DNA of 64,000 bases, taken from assembly GCA_977006965.1 (NCBI GenBank), contig OZ345369.1, positions 806,001 through 870,000 on the forward strand. Reading direction: 5' to 3'. Under the pieces are notes generated by a model that did no database searches, was not told the DNA's origin, and saw only the letters and a program-made list of their open reading frames with translations. Of the stretch, positions 54,117 through 64,000 are shown piece after piece; the first letter of the stretch is position 1, and the number at the start of each line of letters is the position of its first letter. The stretch is from Phymatolithon calcareum. Its lineage: Eukaryota; Rhodophyta; Florideophyceae; Hapalidiales. Made by a program: the position numbers and the translations under genes.

Positions 54117-55315
54117 TGGGCTCGCTCGCTCGCGCAGTACCATAACTTTAGTTCTATATTTTAGTATTATTTTAGCCAGGTCTAGAGGTACTTCTCAGAC
54201 TGAGTGTCTGCAAATATATTCTATGCCGTTTATGATTTACGACAACATCGATTGTGTCAAATTTCCCGTGTGTATAGTCCCAATTATTGCAGTTTATTGT
54301 AAATGTGGCTCGCTACGCAACGGGAGGTTAAAAGGCAACTTGATTCTGGCTGTTCTTGCCTTGCTCTCCGTCCTACAACTTAATGAGTAAGGTTGAGGAT
54401 GACATTAATCGCCATTGCGACTCTCTTTTCTTCTTCTCTTATCGATGTAGGCTTGAGCATCACTTGCTGCATGGTTAACGTGACCATTTCCCATGTCGCC
54501 CAGTTTGTCTTCCAGAAGAGACGGATTCCGTGAAATTCTTCCCATGGACCATTGGGCACATAGGTTTCTATGATAGCTTCATTTTAGGGCAAGGACCCAG
54601 TGGGTCTTTGTCGACGCCGAGGAGTGGATTCTTCTTGAATATATTTCTTCGTCTTTTTTCCATTCTTGCTGAAGAGTCTTTTTGGACGGTGTTTTTCAAT
54701 CTTCTGATCCATATGCGAACCCTTCATCATTTGCTGTTCGCTCTCAGCTTCTACGTCTTTGACAATTTCCTTCTCGATCTCGTGACTGTACTAATCAGAG
54801 GATATGAAGCTTCGCACCGCGTCATTCCATTTCGATCATGTACACTGTCATGTTTTGTAGTTTTATTGTGCAGAACAGAAATGACAAGAATCGCACGCCG
54901 CAACCAATTTATGGCGTAATAATGGCATTTGAGATCCTGCACGTCCCGTTCGACGAGGTACAGACACGACGAATCTTTTTTTTAAAAAACTCTGTGGCAC
55001 CGGACTGCTACTGTTTGAAGGATATCGTTTTTAAACTCATTACGGATATTTTTATTTCCTCCAGAGATCCCAAAGATGTCCAAGGAGCGGACGCTTTTTC
55101 GGCTCCTATTCTGGCAATGAAAAGTCGAGGTGGATAGCAAGGAAAGGCAGAAACATGCGAAGGTCAGCAGAGGCCATTGGAAGAGGGAACGATTCGATAT
55201 ACTCTTGTGTAGTGAATAGATGCGCGATAGAGAGGCCGCAAATAAACATAGATCTCACTTTTGTACAAGCCCCAATGAGCTTCCCCAAAGTTTACTTTTG
55301 GAGGCAAACGTAAAA

Positions 55316-55413
55316 CTGGTGCTGAATTCATTAATGATAGCTCACCCAATGGAAGGAGAGGAAACCATTTCATATTATGACCAATTGGGAGCCTGCAGTT
55401 CCTCAACTAATTG
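55316..55413 (+). repeat. 98-bp direct repeat, right copy
   Basis: Second copy of the repeat at 54019, with two mismatches (near its positions 20 and 27). Its right end lies 140 bp before the start codon of the phosphoglycerate-mutase-family gene, so it may lie in that promoter. Confidence 0.9.
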
Positions 55414-55554
55414 AATTGAACAGAAGAGTCAAAAAATCAGATTCACAGATCTGATACCCGTTTTGCATGCTACAGACTCGACCAGTACAGTAACGATCGC
55501 TCACGGGCTGAAGCCGGGTTGCCATTCTTCTATTGTTCACTCCGATTATACATT

Positions 55555-56407
55555 ATGCGCATTCTGATAATTCGTCATGCCGGTAAGCCTCTCTGATCGT
55601 CCCTCGATCTGCTACTCTAAAATTTGCCATCCAACTAACCCATCGATCGATCTTGAGTTTGAAAATGCAGATCCGGAATACCGCGGCGATACTCTCACAG
55701 CTGCAGGCTTCAAGGAGGCCGATGCGCTGGCGAAACGACTGAGCTCTGGATTGGAGAACACGCTTACCCACATCTACAGCTCGCCCATGGGCCGTGCACT
55801 CGCCACTGCAGCTCCAACGGAGAAGGCAACCCGTCTGCCGGCGTCGATATTAGAGTGGACGCGCGAGCTGACCTATTGGCGGAGCCTGGGAGACGCGGGA
55901 AGACCGGGTGAGGGTGGCCGTGCACTGTGGGACATTCCGGGCGAGTCGGTGCGATCGGCCGACGATCTGAATATGGCGAACCAATTTTCGGAAGGCGCTT
56001 GGGCTGCAGTTGCATCCCCTAATTACGACGACTTAGTAGCCGCAAGTGATGCATTCATAGCGCTGCATGGATACGAACGCGAAGGAGGGCGGTATCGCAT
56101 CCGTAAACCCAACAGGGATGTTATTGCCGTGTTTTGTCACGGTGGATTCGGACTCACGTGGCTTGCACATCTTCTTGCTATTCCTGTGGCAATGGTGTGG
56201 TCGTCTTTTTATCTCGCTCCGAGTTCAGTTACTACTGTTTTGTTTGACGAACGCTCCAAGGAGTACGCAACACCTAGGGCGATCGGAGTGGGAGATCTTG
56301 GGCATTTGTACGCTGAAGGTCTTTCGGTGCCTATTTCAAAGTACGAGAAACCTAATGTTTATGGCGAGTGGAAGAGACCTAGTGGCATCAAGGCCAATTT
56401 TTTTTGA
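55555..56407 (+). CDS. Histidine phosphatase (phosphoglycerate mutase) family protein (two exons)
   Basis: A 28-base first exon (55555-55582, MRILIIRHA) and exon 2 (55671-56407), with an 88-bp GTAAGC...TGCAG intron, give 254 residues. The first exon supplies the catalytic RH of the family (IIRHAD), and the junction gives DPEYRGDTLTAAGFKEADAL. In exon 2, IYSSPMGRALATAAP is the second Arg motif, WTRELTYWR holds the acid/Glu region, and VAVFCHGGFGLTWLAH-type sequence (VIAVFCHGGFG) holds the second catalytic His. This is a branch-2 phosphatase fold; the substrate could be a phosphosugar or another small phosphate, and glycolysis is not implied. Without the tiny first exon the catalytic His would be lost. 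Confidence 0.87.
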
Positions 56408-57452
56408 AATCATGAAATTGGGGGGCTATTTGCACGCGCTAGTGCCATCGGTGAATATAACTTGGAAAACGTTATTCCATTGGTTCACCCTTTTTTACGT
56501 GCGGGACACTCTTCGATGTCCTTGGCTCGAAAATGAGTCCATCTATAAATTGTCGGGATTGGAATCAAGGCTTGAGGCCGAGTTGTAGATCTTCGACTTG
56601 ACGTCCAAGCAACTTGGTGGCCATGATTCATTACTCTCAGCAGCCTTCCCCATCGGGGGGTTGAGAATTTGAAGTATCCCCAGCTTGACTGTCTACTCTC
56701 ATTCCTTGCGAAGCATAGCTTTTAAAAATATCCGTTGCTTCAACTACTGCTGAACGCATCCGTCGGGCGGAGAACAATCTATCATCGTTTTGAGCCCAGG
56801 GATCCTTCTGCGGGCCGACATCGCCCATTTGCCGCAAACTGGCATTGTGTTTCACTTTTAGGTGAAGTGTACGGTGCAGAGCACATATGAATTCATCTAG
56901 CACGTCGGCATTGGGGGAAAGTCTGGGCTGCTTTGGATAACAGACTATAACGTTTTCGTCAAATCACAAAAGAAATGCAAAGATTTGTGACGTCTACTGC
57001 ATTTCAAAAGCCGTCTTTGCGAAGCGTGGAAAAGAGCACGTTGGAAGAATGCGCGGGTTTCGCCGCAGTCTTCTATGGGATGGATCATCGAGGGTCAAGT
57101 CCTTCGCTCATCACAGCAGAACATTATACCAGTGCACATGATTTGGAAAATTAAGTGGTTCGTACAGTGTTCTTCGAGCCTCTAAACAAGGAAGCTTGCT
57201 CAAAGCTCTTCCCAATTCCAAGTGACGCTCGCATTATTCAAGTTCAAGAAACATGTCGTACGCTGCCGCACTCCAATGCAAGGAAGCACAGAGGAAAAAT
57301 GAGCCAATATAATTGTTTCACACGTGTACTTTGAAAATGAGCTGCCGCCCGGAATTGGCGCAGAGTCGCCCCCCTAATCTGTAATCAACTGCGCCACTTT
57401 CGAGTCAATAGCAATCCACGCAAATCTACAGCGCGGGCAGATCGTCTTCACA
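56408..57452. other. Intergenic
   Basis: About 1 kb. A 59-codon frame (56975-57154, with ECAGFAAVFYGMDHRGSSP) is open on the plus strand but matches no family I know. No other feature. Confidence 0.4.
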
Positions 57453-57995
57453 ATGCAGACAGTTCGCGAATTGGCAACTGCGGTGCAGGCGTCGTATCAG
57501 ACGCCGGCCGGAAGTCTTCGACATGTGAGTTATTTTCCACTACTGATCGCACAAACATTTTAATGTTCATCCAATTTTGACCACGATCCCGATGGTGATT
57601 TGTGCAGTTCGCTCGATTTGGCGCTGTTGCGCTAGGCATTGCCGCGGGCATGATCTCAGTGGTAAGATATATTGCTCTCTTTTCGTATTCTCGCTCTGGT
57701 TTTTTTGCAAGGCACTGACTCATTGGACACACACAGAGCAACAATGTGAGCGCCAAGGAGGCCGCACTCAGAGCGGCGATTGCGGAGCGAGACGCCAAGA
57801 TCGCAGAGCTTACGACCGCAAACACAAAGCTGGAGAAGGCGGCGTCCGGGGAAAGTACGTTGCATATTTGTTCTTTGATTATTGTGCCTTTTTTCAAGAG
57901 AATTGATCCTGACATAATATTTTGCGTATACAGATGTTGGCAAGCCATCATCAGGAGATATGGTACAGGACTGGATCGATTCGTTATCAGAGTAG
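57453..57995 (+). CDS. Small four-exon membrane protein, resembles ATP synthase subunit e
   Basis: Exons 57453-57524, 57608-57661, 57737-57854 and 57934-57995 join in frame through three introns of 75-83 bp, all GT-AG, to 101 residues. Exon 1 is a short front (MQTVRELATAVQASYQT). Exon 2 is a membrane segment, FARFGAVALGIAAGMISV, with a GxxxG motif (GIAAG). Exon 3 is a coiled-coil-type helix (KEAALRAAIAERDAKIAELT), and exon 4 ends DMVQDWIDSLSE. A single membrane helix with GxxxG followed by a charged coiled coil is the plan of mitochondrial ATP synthase subunit e, which helps dimerise the enzyme. The match is by plan, not strong sequence identity; other small inner-membrane proteins are possible. 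Exon structure is well supported. Confidence 0.6.
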
Positions 57996-58620
57996 AGATG
58001 GATTTTTGTAACTATGGGACGACAGAGCTGCTGGAGAGCTGTTGTAACATAATGGTTATCGCGCACTAAAGCACAGGACAGTATTTTCTCAGCTGAGATT
58101 AATAATGCGGAAGGGTGAGAAAGAAGGTGCTGTCGATTTTGCATTTCGTGTCGTCCGGACAATTAGAACTGCAGGTTCTTTCGACCTTCTTTTGCGACAT
58201 GAGGTTCCTGGGCTAAACAAGTGCCAATCCATTGAAGCCATCACCTGAACTTTCTACGTGCCATATGAGTGTGGACGTTTTTTTAAGACGACCACGCGTT
58301 GAGAAAGGAAACTTTGGCCCAAGCGGGGAAGGTATTCATTGCGTTCGCAAGCGCAGTCGAGTGTGAAATATCCATACGGAGCGTGTTCAGTCCTTTAACT
58401 GCTGGGCTAAACGGCCCTCATGCTGGAGACACAGCATACTGAAGACATAGCATCACTATAACCAAGTGCTGCAGTAGCTCCATTCGATGAATTTGCCCAA
58501 TTGCATCGTCGAGCAAATAACCTGGCCAGGTGACCGGTAAACAGCGGGGGTGAAGAGTGTCGGATTCGCCCAGTCTCTATTCGAAAGCGTTTCACGTACA
58601 TGTTGTGCATGTAAACCCTT
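57996..58620. other. Convergent intergenic region
   Basis: No gene or repeat recognised. Confidence 0.5.
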
Positions 58621-59225
58621 CTAGTTGCCCTCTCGTCTAACCCCACTATCCTCAGCCTCCATGCTTCCACTATCGGTGTGACCTGCAAAACGCACATTCA
58701 AAGCACGTTAATATTCCCAAGTGTTCGAAAGATGATCGCATCGCGAAAATCAGTAGAACAAGAGAAAAACTTACTGACGAGTGATTCAAGGTCGAAAATG
58801 TTTGAGTTCACGCGCACTACACGTTCGCCCTTGCTCTCGGCAATCTTCTCAATGTCAGTCAGATTGCTATCGACATCGGTGTACCAGTTCAGGTGGTCAG
58901 AGATAATGTGACGCGATTTACATTTGGGACATTGGATGAGCACTGTTCCCTTTTCGTAACTGGACCGCCGAATCATTTTCGATATGCGCGTGTCGCATTC
59001 ATTAACCGTGCATGTGAAAGACACTCCGAGTTTCTCCGCCCCTACGAATCCAAAATTCTCAACGGTTGGTCGCGCAGGTCCCGTGCCTGCGGGCAGCGGC
59101 GGTCGCTCCTCTTGCGCGCAGCTGCGCACTACCGCGCGTCTGCGAGCGGTCCACACCTTCCGCTGCGGCGCACTGTGCAACCATGTGCCGCTCGGCATGA
59201 AACCTGGCACAATACCAGGCTGCAT
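58621..59225 (-). CDS. DNL-type zinc finger protein (Zim17/HEP family), probably plastid (two exons)
   Basis: Exon 1 (59225-58775) and exon 2 (58682-58621), with a 92-bp GTAAGT...TTGCAG intron, give 170 residues. After a transit-like leader of about 65 residues comes the DNL domain: VSFTCTVNECDTRISKMI, SYEKGTVLIQCPKCKSRHII and SDHLNWYTD, with D-H-L in the place of D-N-L. The first cysteine pair is CxxxxC (CTVNEC) rather than CxxC, a spacing found in plastid-type members. The second is CxxC. These proteins are zinc-bound partners that keep organellar Hsp70 soluble and active. The tail SHTDSGSMEAEDSGVRREGN comes from exon 2. The gene is divergent to acetoacetyl-CoA synthetase. Confidence 0.85.
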
Positions 59226-59636
59226 TCTGAAATGACTGCACTGTCCTAGGGTTCTGTGCTGGAAAAGATTACTCGTTCAGGGAGTGCAGACAGAGATTGA
59301 GCAATGCCTTCTCCTTCCACACTCCTACAGTAGAACTTTACTGTACTGTACATTCGAGATCAGCACATGAGCTATTCATTCTTGTACACGTGGCAAACAC
59401 CAATCTCAATGATCCTCATCAATGCAGCGATGGCCATGACCACAAGCTTCCCAGATTCCATTCGCAGAATGGCAGTGTGCGTTGTACTTGATTATAAATG
59501 ACGCACCGCACGGCAACTTGAAGTATTGAACTTATATCCCAACAAAGATCAAGCCCTCTCCGCCAACAACCGGAGCAAAAACAAGTGACAGTAGTCTTTG
59601 CATCCATTTCTCGCACGTGACTGCACCACAAGCAGA

Positions 59637-61736
59637 ATGTCTGTTGAGCCGGGCGCGTTGTGGGTTCCATCTGGAGACCACATAGCAAAATGCAATCTGA
59701 CTAAATTCGTCGCATATCTGCGTGAAAGAGACATAGTGTTGATCTCCGCTCCCGATTATGACGCACTGCACAAGTGGTCAGTGCAAACTGTCCACCAGTT
59801 CTGGTCCTCTTTGGTGCTCTTCACCAATACAATCCTTCACCCTCCGCTACAACGCTCACATCCAATACTTGTGCAGAATAAGCCCGGCACAGGAAAACCA
59901 TTCATGGTAGATGTCACCTGGTTCCCCGAAACGCGCCTCAATGTCGCCGAGAACCTGCTCAGGTACAGCGAAGTTTCTCCGGACAAGATAGCAATCATCT
60001 ATCGTCCAGAAAGCGCTGATGACGATGCGGATTTCCGCCAAACATTAACGTTTGCGGAGTTAAACAATCGAGTTGCCGCCCTTGTTGAGGCTTTGTGGGC
60101 TCGAGGGGTGAAGAAGGGCGATGTCGTCGCTGGTATTCTCCCAAATGAGCCCAACACTGCTATTATAATGCTTGCGGTTTTTGCAATTGGCGCAGTATGG
60201 TCCTGTTGTTCCCCCGACTTCGGAGTCGATGCTGTCGTCAGCCGCTTCAAGCAAATAAACCCTGTGGTTTTGTTTTCTGCCACATCCTACGTCTACAAAG
60301 GCAGGTGGATATGCACGGAAGGTAACTTGTTGAAAGTTATATCGCACTTGGATGGACTGCAATACGTCATTGTTACGCCATCGCATTGCACAACCCGCGA
60401 AGCCAAAACTACTACGTCCGAAACTACAAGCTCACAGAGTGGACAGCCGCGAAGATTGGAATTTGAAGACTTGTTGGAGAATGAAATGAGCGCATCTGAA
60501 AGACGACCAGTTCGATTTGAGCCGATGGCGTTTAACGAACCGGTAACCTGTAGTTTTTCGTCAGGCACTACAGGTCTTCCAAAATGCATAGTTCATGGCG
60601 TCGGAGCCTTCCTGAATCACGTAAAGGAACACTGCTTGCATCTGAACATGATAGAGGATTCTACAGTGTTCTTTTACAGCACGACCGGCTGGATGATGTA
60701 TAACTGGCTCGTCAGTGTTCTCGCACTCGGCGCCACAATCGTTTTATACGATGGCGCTGCGATTCCACAAAGCGACCCACTACGGTTACTAGCTGTGTCA
60801 AACGAAGAAAACATTTCCCACTTTGGCTGCTCTGCGCGATATTTCCAAGTTCTCGAAGACTCCAAATTGCATCCGAACGATATGTTGACAGAGCCAACCG
60901 GAGCCGCCCCGTTCAGCAAATTGCAAATGGTCATGGCTACAGGATCGCCCTCCACGAAAAGCAACTTCAATTTTGCGTGCAACACAATTGGAAAGAACGT
61001 GCAGTACGTAAGCATGTCGGGAGGCACTGACATCCTCGGTTGTTTTGCGTTGGGATGCCCTTGGAAACCGGTCTATGCGCCAGAGCTTCAATGCCCAGGT
61101 CTTGCAATGGACGTACTTGCGCTTGACGATGGCGGAAAACCGATAAGGAATATGCAGGGTGAGCTTGTTTGTCGGACACCGGCGCCGTGCATGCCGTTAT
61201 ATTTTTGGGGGGATTCGAAACACCAGCGATATAAAAGTTCCTACTTTGTCAAGTACGGCCCCAAAGTTTGGCATCATGGCGACTTTGCGTCTTCAACACC
61301 TTCTGGCGGCTTGACTATAACGGGAAGATCTGACACAACTCTTAACCCAGGCGGTATCAGAATCGGAACTGGTGACATCTATCACGTAATGTCCTCTAGG
61401 CTCGACGTGGCAGATTCGGTTGCTGTTGGCAAGCGCATCGAATCTGGAGATGAAATTGTCGTTCTATTCGTTATTCTTCGAGATGGTCTTGTTCTATCGG
61501 ACGAAATAATTTCCAGTATACGAAACGACTTGCGCAAAAAGTTGTCCCCTCGGCATGTTCCGGCCGCAATTCTGCAGGTGACCGACATACCTTATACGTT
61601 TTCGGGAAAGAAGATGGAGGCGGCTGTGAAAAAAATCGTCAACGGCAATCATGCGGTCCGCACAGACGCCATGCGTAACCCAGAAGCTGTTTCTGCCATC
61701 GCTAAGGCGACCGCAACTCTACTTGCACGCCTTTAA
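59637..61736 (+). CDS. AACS: Acetoacetyl-CoA synthetase
   Basis: Intronless. From the ATG at 59637 (MSVEPGALWVPSGDHI, aligning with the family N-terminus) it has 699 residues; the frame opens at 59598. It activates acetoacetate to acetoacetyl-CoA with ATP, in the cytosol, feeding isoprenoid, sterol or fatty acid synthesis, or ketone use. Motifs of the ANL adenylating family are complete: FSSGTTGLPKCIVHG (ATP loop), MSGGTDILGCF, WHHGDFAS, GRSDTTLNPGGIRIG, and the C-terminal lysine in FSGKKMEAAVKKIVNG. Specific to this enzyme are YDALHKWSVQTVHQFW and LNVAENLLRYSE near the N-terminus and TTGWMMYNWLVSVLALGAT. The length fits animal and bacterial enzymes (about 650-670) with small insertions. Confidence 0.96.
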   Translation: MSVEPGALWVPSGDHIAKCNLTKFVAYLRERDIVLISAPDYDALHKWSVQTVHQFWSSLVLFTNTILHPPLQRSHPILVQNKPGTGKPFMVDVTWFPETRLNVAENLLRYSEVSPDKIAIIYRPESADDDADFRQTLTFAELNNRVAALVEALWARGVKKGDVVAGILPNEPNTAIIMLAVFAIGAVWSCCSPDFGVDAVVSRFKQINPVVLFSATSYVYKGRWICTEGNLLKVISHLDGLQYVIVTPSHCTTREAKTTTSETTSSQSGQPRRLEFEDLLENEMSASERRPVRFEPMAFNEPVTCSFSSGTTGLPKCIVHGVGAFLNHVKEHCLHLNMIEDSTVFFYSTTGWMMYNWLVSVLALGATIVLYDGAAIPQSDPLRLLAVSNEENISHFGCSARYFQVLEDSKLHPNDMLTEPTGAAPFSKLQMVMATGSPSTKSNFNFACNTIGKNVQYVSMSGGTDILGCFALGCPWKPVYAPELQCPGLAMDVLALDDGGKPIRNMQGELVCRTPAPCMPLYFWGDSKHQRYKSSYFVKYGPKVWHHGDFASSTPSGGLTITGRSDTTLNPGGIRIGTGDIYHVMSSRLDVADSVAVGKRIESGDEIVVLFVILRDGLVLSDEIISSIRNDLRKKLSPRHVPAAILQVTDIPYTFSGKKMEAAVKKIVNGNHAVRTDAMRNPEAVSAIAKATATLLARL

Positions 61737-62095
61737 CTCTGTGGTCACGTTTTTTGGTCTTAAAAATTATTATTGCAGGTTCTCGAGAGCATGCAGAAGA
61801 CAATCCCTTTCTTGATATTTGGCGTATCACGGTTAAAATCAGGTAAAATTGCGGGCAACATGAACTTCCTTCTCTCGCGATCTGCCCTCCTCCGTTTTGG
61901 TGGTATCGTGCAAGAAGCGGTCTGCAGCTTGGGAAACTGGTAGAAATTTTGCCGCCATGAAGTCAATTTTTTGCCGTTCCCATCTGCAATAGTGGAAATC
62001 CCAAAAACGAAACCAATGGCTATCGACTGCTCAGAGACAACGCAAAACGGTCGAATGCTTCCGACGAGCCCGTCATCGCCGAGAAAACTTCCGCT
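61737..62095. other. Intergenic
   Basis: Spacer between two plus-strand genes. The frame of the next gene is open from a TGA near 61959 without ATG until 62096, so an upstream coding exon is not excluded. Confidence 0.45.
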
Positions 62096-64000
62096 ATGGG
62101 GCCCGAAATTCCCGCGGTCAAGTCTGAGGACTCCTCTGCTGGCATAGCTTGTGATGTTACCGCCGTCAAATCCGGAGACGCGACACCGCCACTTGACAAA
62201 GCATCACCGGAAAAGTTGGATGACTCCATATCTCCAGTATCACCGCGGTCTCCACTTCAGCCCCTGTCGCTGAACATTGATCACGAGGGCTTTGACGCAC
62301 TCTCGATTGGCCAAGGCTTTTCTCAAGCAGACTACAACTTTGGGGAGACCGCTGTTAGCTTGACGCCAAAGTACAAGGCGTACACCAAGCTGGAGGTACT
62401 GAACGCAAGGGGTATAAATTCCATCGTTCTTGCTTTTAACATATGTGTCGCGATATCAATCGTCTTCTCCATAGTGTCGATCATTCTTTCACGAACGAAG
62501 TTTTCAAACACCTACAATATCCCCGGTCTTCCGAGTAACCTGCGATTATTCGAGCCGGAAAGGTGGTTTGTCAAGCTGGAATCTGCGCTAAGCTTTATCC
62601 TCTTTGGCTACTCGGTGATCCTTTTCTTCTCGTACATTGGTATCTTATTGTGGCACAAGCAAAGGGTTTCCAATGAACAGATATGGATTGCACTTCTTCT
62701 CTTTTCGGTTATGCTGTACAAAAATCCGTACGAGGCAACTCTACGCGCTCGCGGCGGCGAAAATGGCTTTACGTTTACAACGGTCGGGCGTTGGGTTACC
62801 ATCGGGTTCGAAAGTCTTCGCATGACAACTTTCTCATTCATCTCGCTGCTCTACGTCTGGTTCTGTGCTCACAGCTATCGGTGCCTCGTCAAGAAAGTTA
62901 CCTGGAGAGACTGGAAGTTTTACCTCCCAAAACTCTTGCTCGTATTTATCTATGACATGTACAAACTCATCTTTATGTTCTTATTCGGTATCGCCTTTTC
63001 CGAACTTCCATTCGCAAGCCTGTTCGGTTGTTTGCACCTCTACGGCACCATAAATAACTGGCCGGGGTGGGGCGTTGGATCCGTAGTCGCTCTAACTGTG
63101 TACGAATGTGTACTTTGTGGGCTGATCCTCTACGACATCTTCCGTACGATACAAGTTCATGCCACTGCCGACTACATGGCACATCGCACGAAGCAGGTTG
63201 GCTTCCGCTTTTTTCTCCACCAGCACGTCGTGTTCTACACCGCATTTGTGATCATTTACGGTATAGTGCTCTTTGGATTCCCGGTTGGCATCCAGGTGCT
63301 CTTATACCTCGCAGGAGGAGGTGGAGCAGTTGTGAAAACAGGTGCGGAAGCATCCTACTTTGACACTCAGTATGCCCCCTTTGGACTTCACCTTGCGGTA
63401 CTTGCTTACGCAACAATCGAAGCATACACAGGAGCTCCTGCAACTGCCAAGTTCTCCCCGTGGCAGCGCCGATACAAGCGACTTGGTGCTCAAGCAGAAA
63501 GCGAAAAAGGCGGCTTGCGCAAACGGCCCGGAAGCACCGGGAGCGTTTCATCTCATTCCAGTTTAGACTTGGAGCCTATTTCATACCGTCGCAATGAACG
63601 TGGAGGAGAGAGTGTGAGCAGCAAGCCGAATTGTTTCACTATGGCGACGCACATCAAGTTGTTCAATCTCTCGTGGTACATCTATTACTATGGAACTCCA
63701 AAGGAGCAAAAGCTTTCCACAGACCTTTCTCAACATAATATGGCGGTGGTGAAATGCATTTTCAGTGAGTTAACCGACACGAGAGTGATCGTTCTTGAGG
63801 CTTCCGATCGTATATGCATCTCCTTCAAAGGAACGTCCAGTTCAACAAATATCTCCACGGATGTCAAACTGGTGCAAATAGCTCTCAAACATGTGCTTCC
63901 CACCGATCTTCCACTGGACAAGACACCGAACGCAGCAGAGATTGCTCGCAGCGCCGATCCACCACATCCAAACTGCGTGGAGGGAGAGATCGAGACTCTT
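62096..64000 (+). CDS. Multi-pass membrane protein fused to a class 3 lipase domain (3' end outside window)
   Basis: A 635-residue frame runs to the window edge without a stop. After an acidic, Pro-rich front it has seven to eight membrane segments at about residues 109-131, 164-186, 194-208, 243-260, 278-302, 327-349, 378-405 and 430-446. The arrangement, with a FIYDMYKLIFMFLFGIAFSE helix, recalls the seven-helix part of Wntless/TMEM181-type proteins. A Ser-rich linker (475-510) leads to a soluble part in which VIVLEASDRICISFKGTSSS (565-583) matches the start of class 3 (lipase_3) alpha/beta hydrolases, which read V-x-F-R-G-T before the catalytic GHSLG. That serine lies beyond the window. 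The hydrolase call is good; the membrane family call is tentative. It would be a membrane-anchored acyl hydrolase. Confidence 0.72.
   Translation, partial: MGPEIPAVKSEDSSAGIACDVTAVKSGDATPPLDKASPEKLDDSISPVSPRSPLQPLSLNIDHEGFDALSIGQGFSQADYNFGETAVSLTPKYKAYTKLEVLNARGINSIVLAFNICVAISIVFSIVSIILSRTKFSNTYNIPGLPSNLRLFEPERWFVKLESALSFILFGYSVILFFSYIGILLWHKQRVSNEQIWIALLLFSVMLYKNPYEATLRARGGENGFTFTTVGRWVTIGFESLRMTTFSFISLLYVWFCAHSYRCLVKKVTWRDWKFYLPKLLLVFIYDMYKLIFMFLFGIAFSELPFASLFGCLHLYGTINNWPGWGVGSVVALTVYECVLCGLILYDIFRTIQVHATADYMAHRTKQVGFRFFLHQHVVFYTAFVIIYGIVLFGFPVGIQVLLYLAGGGGAVVKTGAEASYFDTQYAPFGLHLAVLAYATIEAYTGAPATAKFSPWQRRYKRLGAQAESEKGGLRKRPGSTGSVSSHSSLDLEPISYRRNERGGESVSSKPNCFTMATHIKLFNLSWYIYYYGTPKEQKLSTDLSQHNMAVVKCIFSELTDTRVIVLEASDRICISFKGTSSSTNISTDVKLVQIALKHVLPTDLPLDKTPNAAEIARSADPPHPNCVEGEIETL

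Larger units (their letters stand above)
52982..55554. other. Gene-free region with foldback and direct repeats
   Basis: About 2.6 kb. It holds the 30-bp-arm foldback (53124-53210) and two 98-bp direct repeats (54019-54116, 55316-55413). The sequence between them has hydrophobic-looking frames (for example 54530-54919) but no transposase, reverse transcriptase or other family that I can support. Confidence 0.5.

Noticed and set aside
54119-55315. Transposon body between the 98-bp direct repeats
   Set aside because: No transposase, integrase or reverse transcriptase motif in any frame, so only the repeats are annotated.
1-64000. CRISPR array or bacterial origin
   Set aside because: No spaced repeat array; splice sites, organelle leaders and eukaryotic families throughout show nuclear DNA.

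Overview
The window is nuclear DNA from a eukaryote with short, mostly intronless genes and a few small GT-AG introns (about 80-270 bp). The gene set points to a photosynthetic alga, most likely a red alga of the florideophyte kind (Chondrus-like). It has proteins with plastid-type leaders (BASS-like carrier, an mTERF-like protein, a twin-arginine thylakoid-type protein, a plastid-type DNL zinc protein). These sit beside genes that land plants normally lack, such as acetoacetyl-CoA synthetase and 3-hydroxyanthranilate dioxygenase. The organism call is inference from content; no species-diagnostic sequence could be searched.

Layout. 1-2.4 kb: no intact gene, decayed coding-like repeats. 2.4-12.2 kb: a compact block with a type I membrane protein, RNase H2 subunit B, a BASS-family carrier, a TraB-domain protein, Tim9, a low-complexity protein with KEN box and coiled coil, and mitochondrial ribosomal protein S7. 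13.1-17.3 kb: a large intact NLR (helical N-terminus, NB-ARC, 11 almost identical WD40 repeats). 17.3-19.6 kb: two decayed genes (polyprenyl diphosphate synthase and a trypsin-like protein). 20-27 kb: a coiled-coil protein, elongin C, cysteamine/cysteine dioxygenase, PP2C phosphatase and 3-hydroxyanthranilate dioxygenase. 28.6-32.2 kb: a second NLR-WD40 gene broken by frameshifts. 32.7-39.9 kb: a plastid protein, a type II membrane methyltransferase-like protein, an mTERF-like protein and an F-box/VWA fusion. 40-46 kb: gene-poor, with an inverted pair of NB-ARC fragments. 46-64 kb: GDP-fucose-type transporter, a Cho2-like PE methyltransferase, a secretory DnaJ, a Tim17-like fragment, phosphoglycerate-mutase-family protein, a four-exon small membrane protein resembling ATP synthase subunit e, a DNL zinc protein, acetoacetyl-CoA synthetase, and a multi-pass membrane/class 3 lipase fusion cut by the window end.

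There is no operon-like pathway. Most genes are housekeeping genes for mitochondria (Tim9, S7, Tim17-like, e-subunit-like), plastid or endomembrane, arranged as convergent and divergent pairs. The notable system is the NLR material: one intact receptor whose WD40 array looks recently amplified and diversified at putative ligand-facing positions (as in fungal allorecognition NLRs), one full-length pseudogene, and one inverted pair of fragments. The second notable trait is a set of perfect or near-perfect foldback sequences in the intergenic DNA.

Splice sites were assigned by eye from consensus and family alignment; no transcript data were available.
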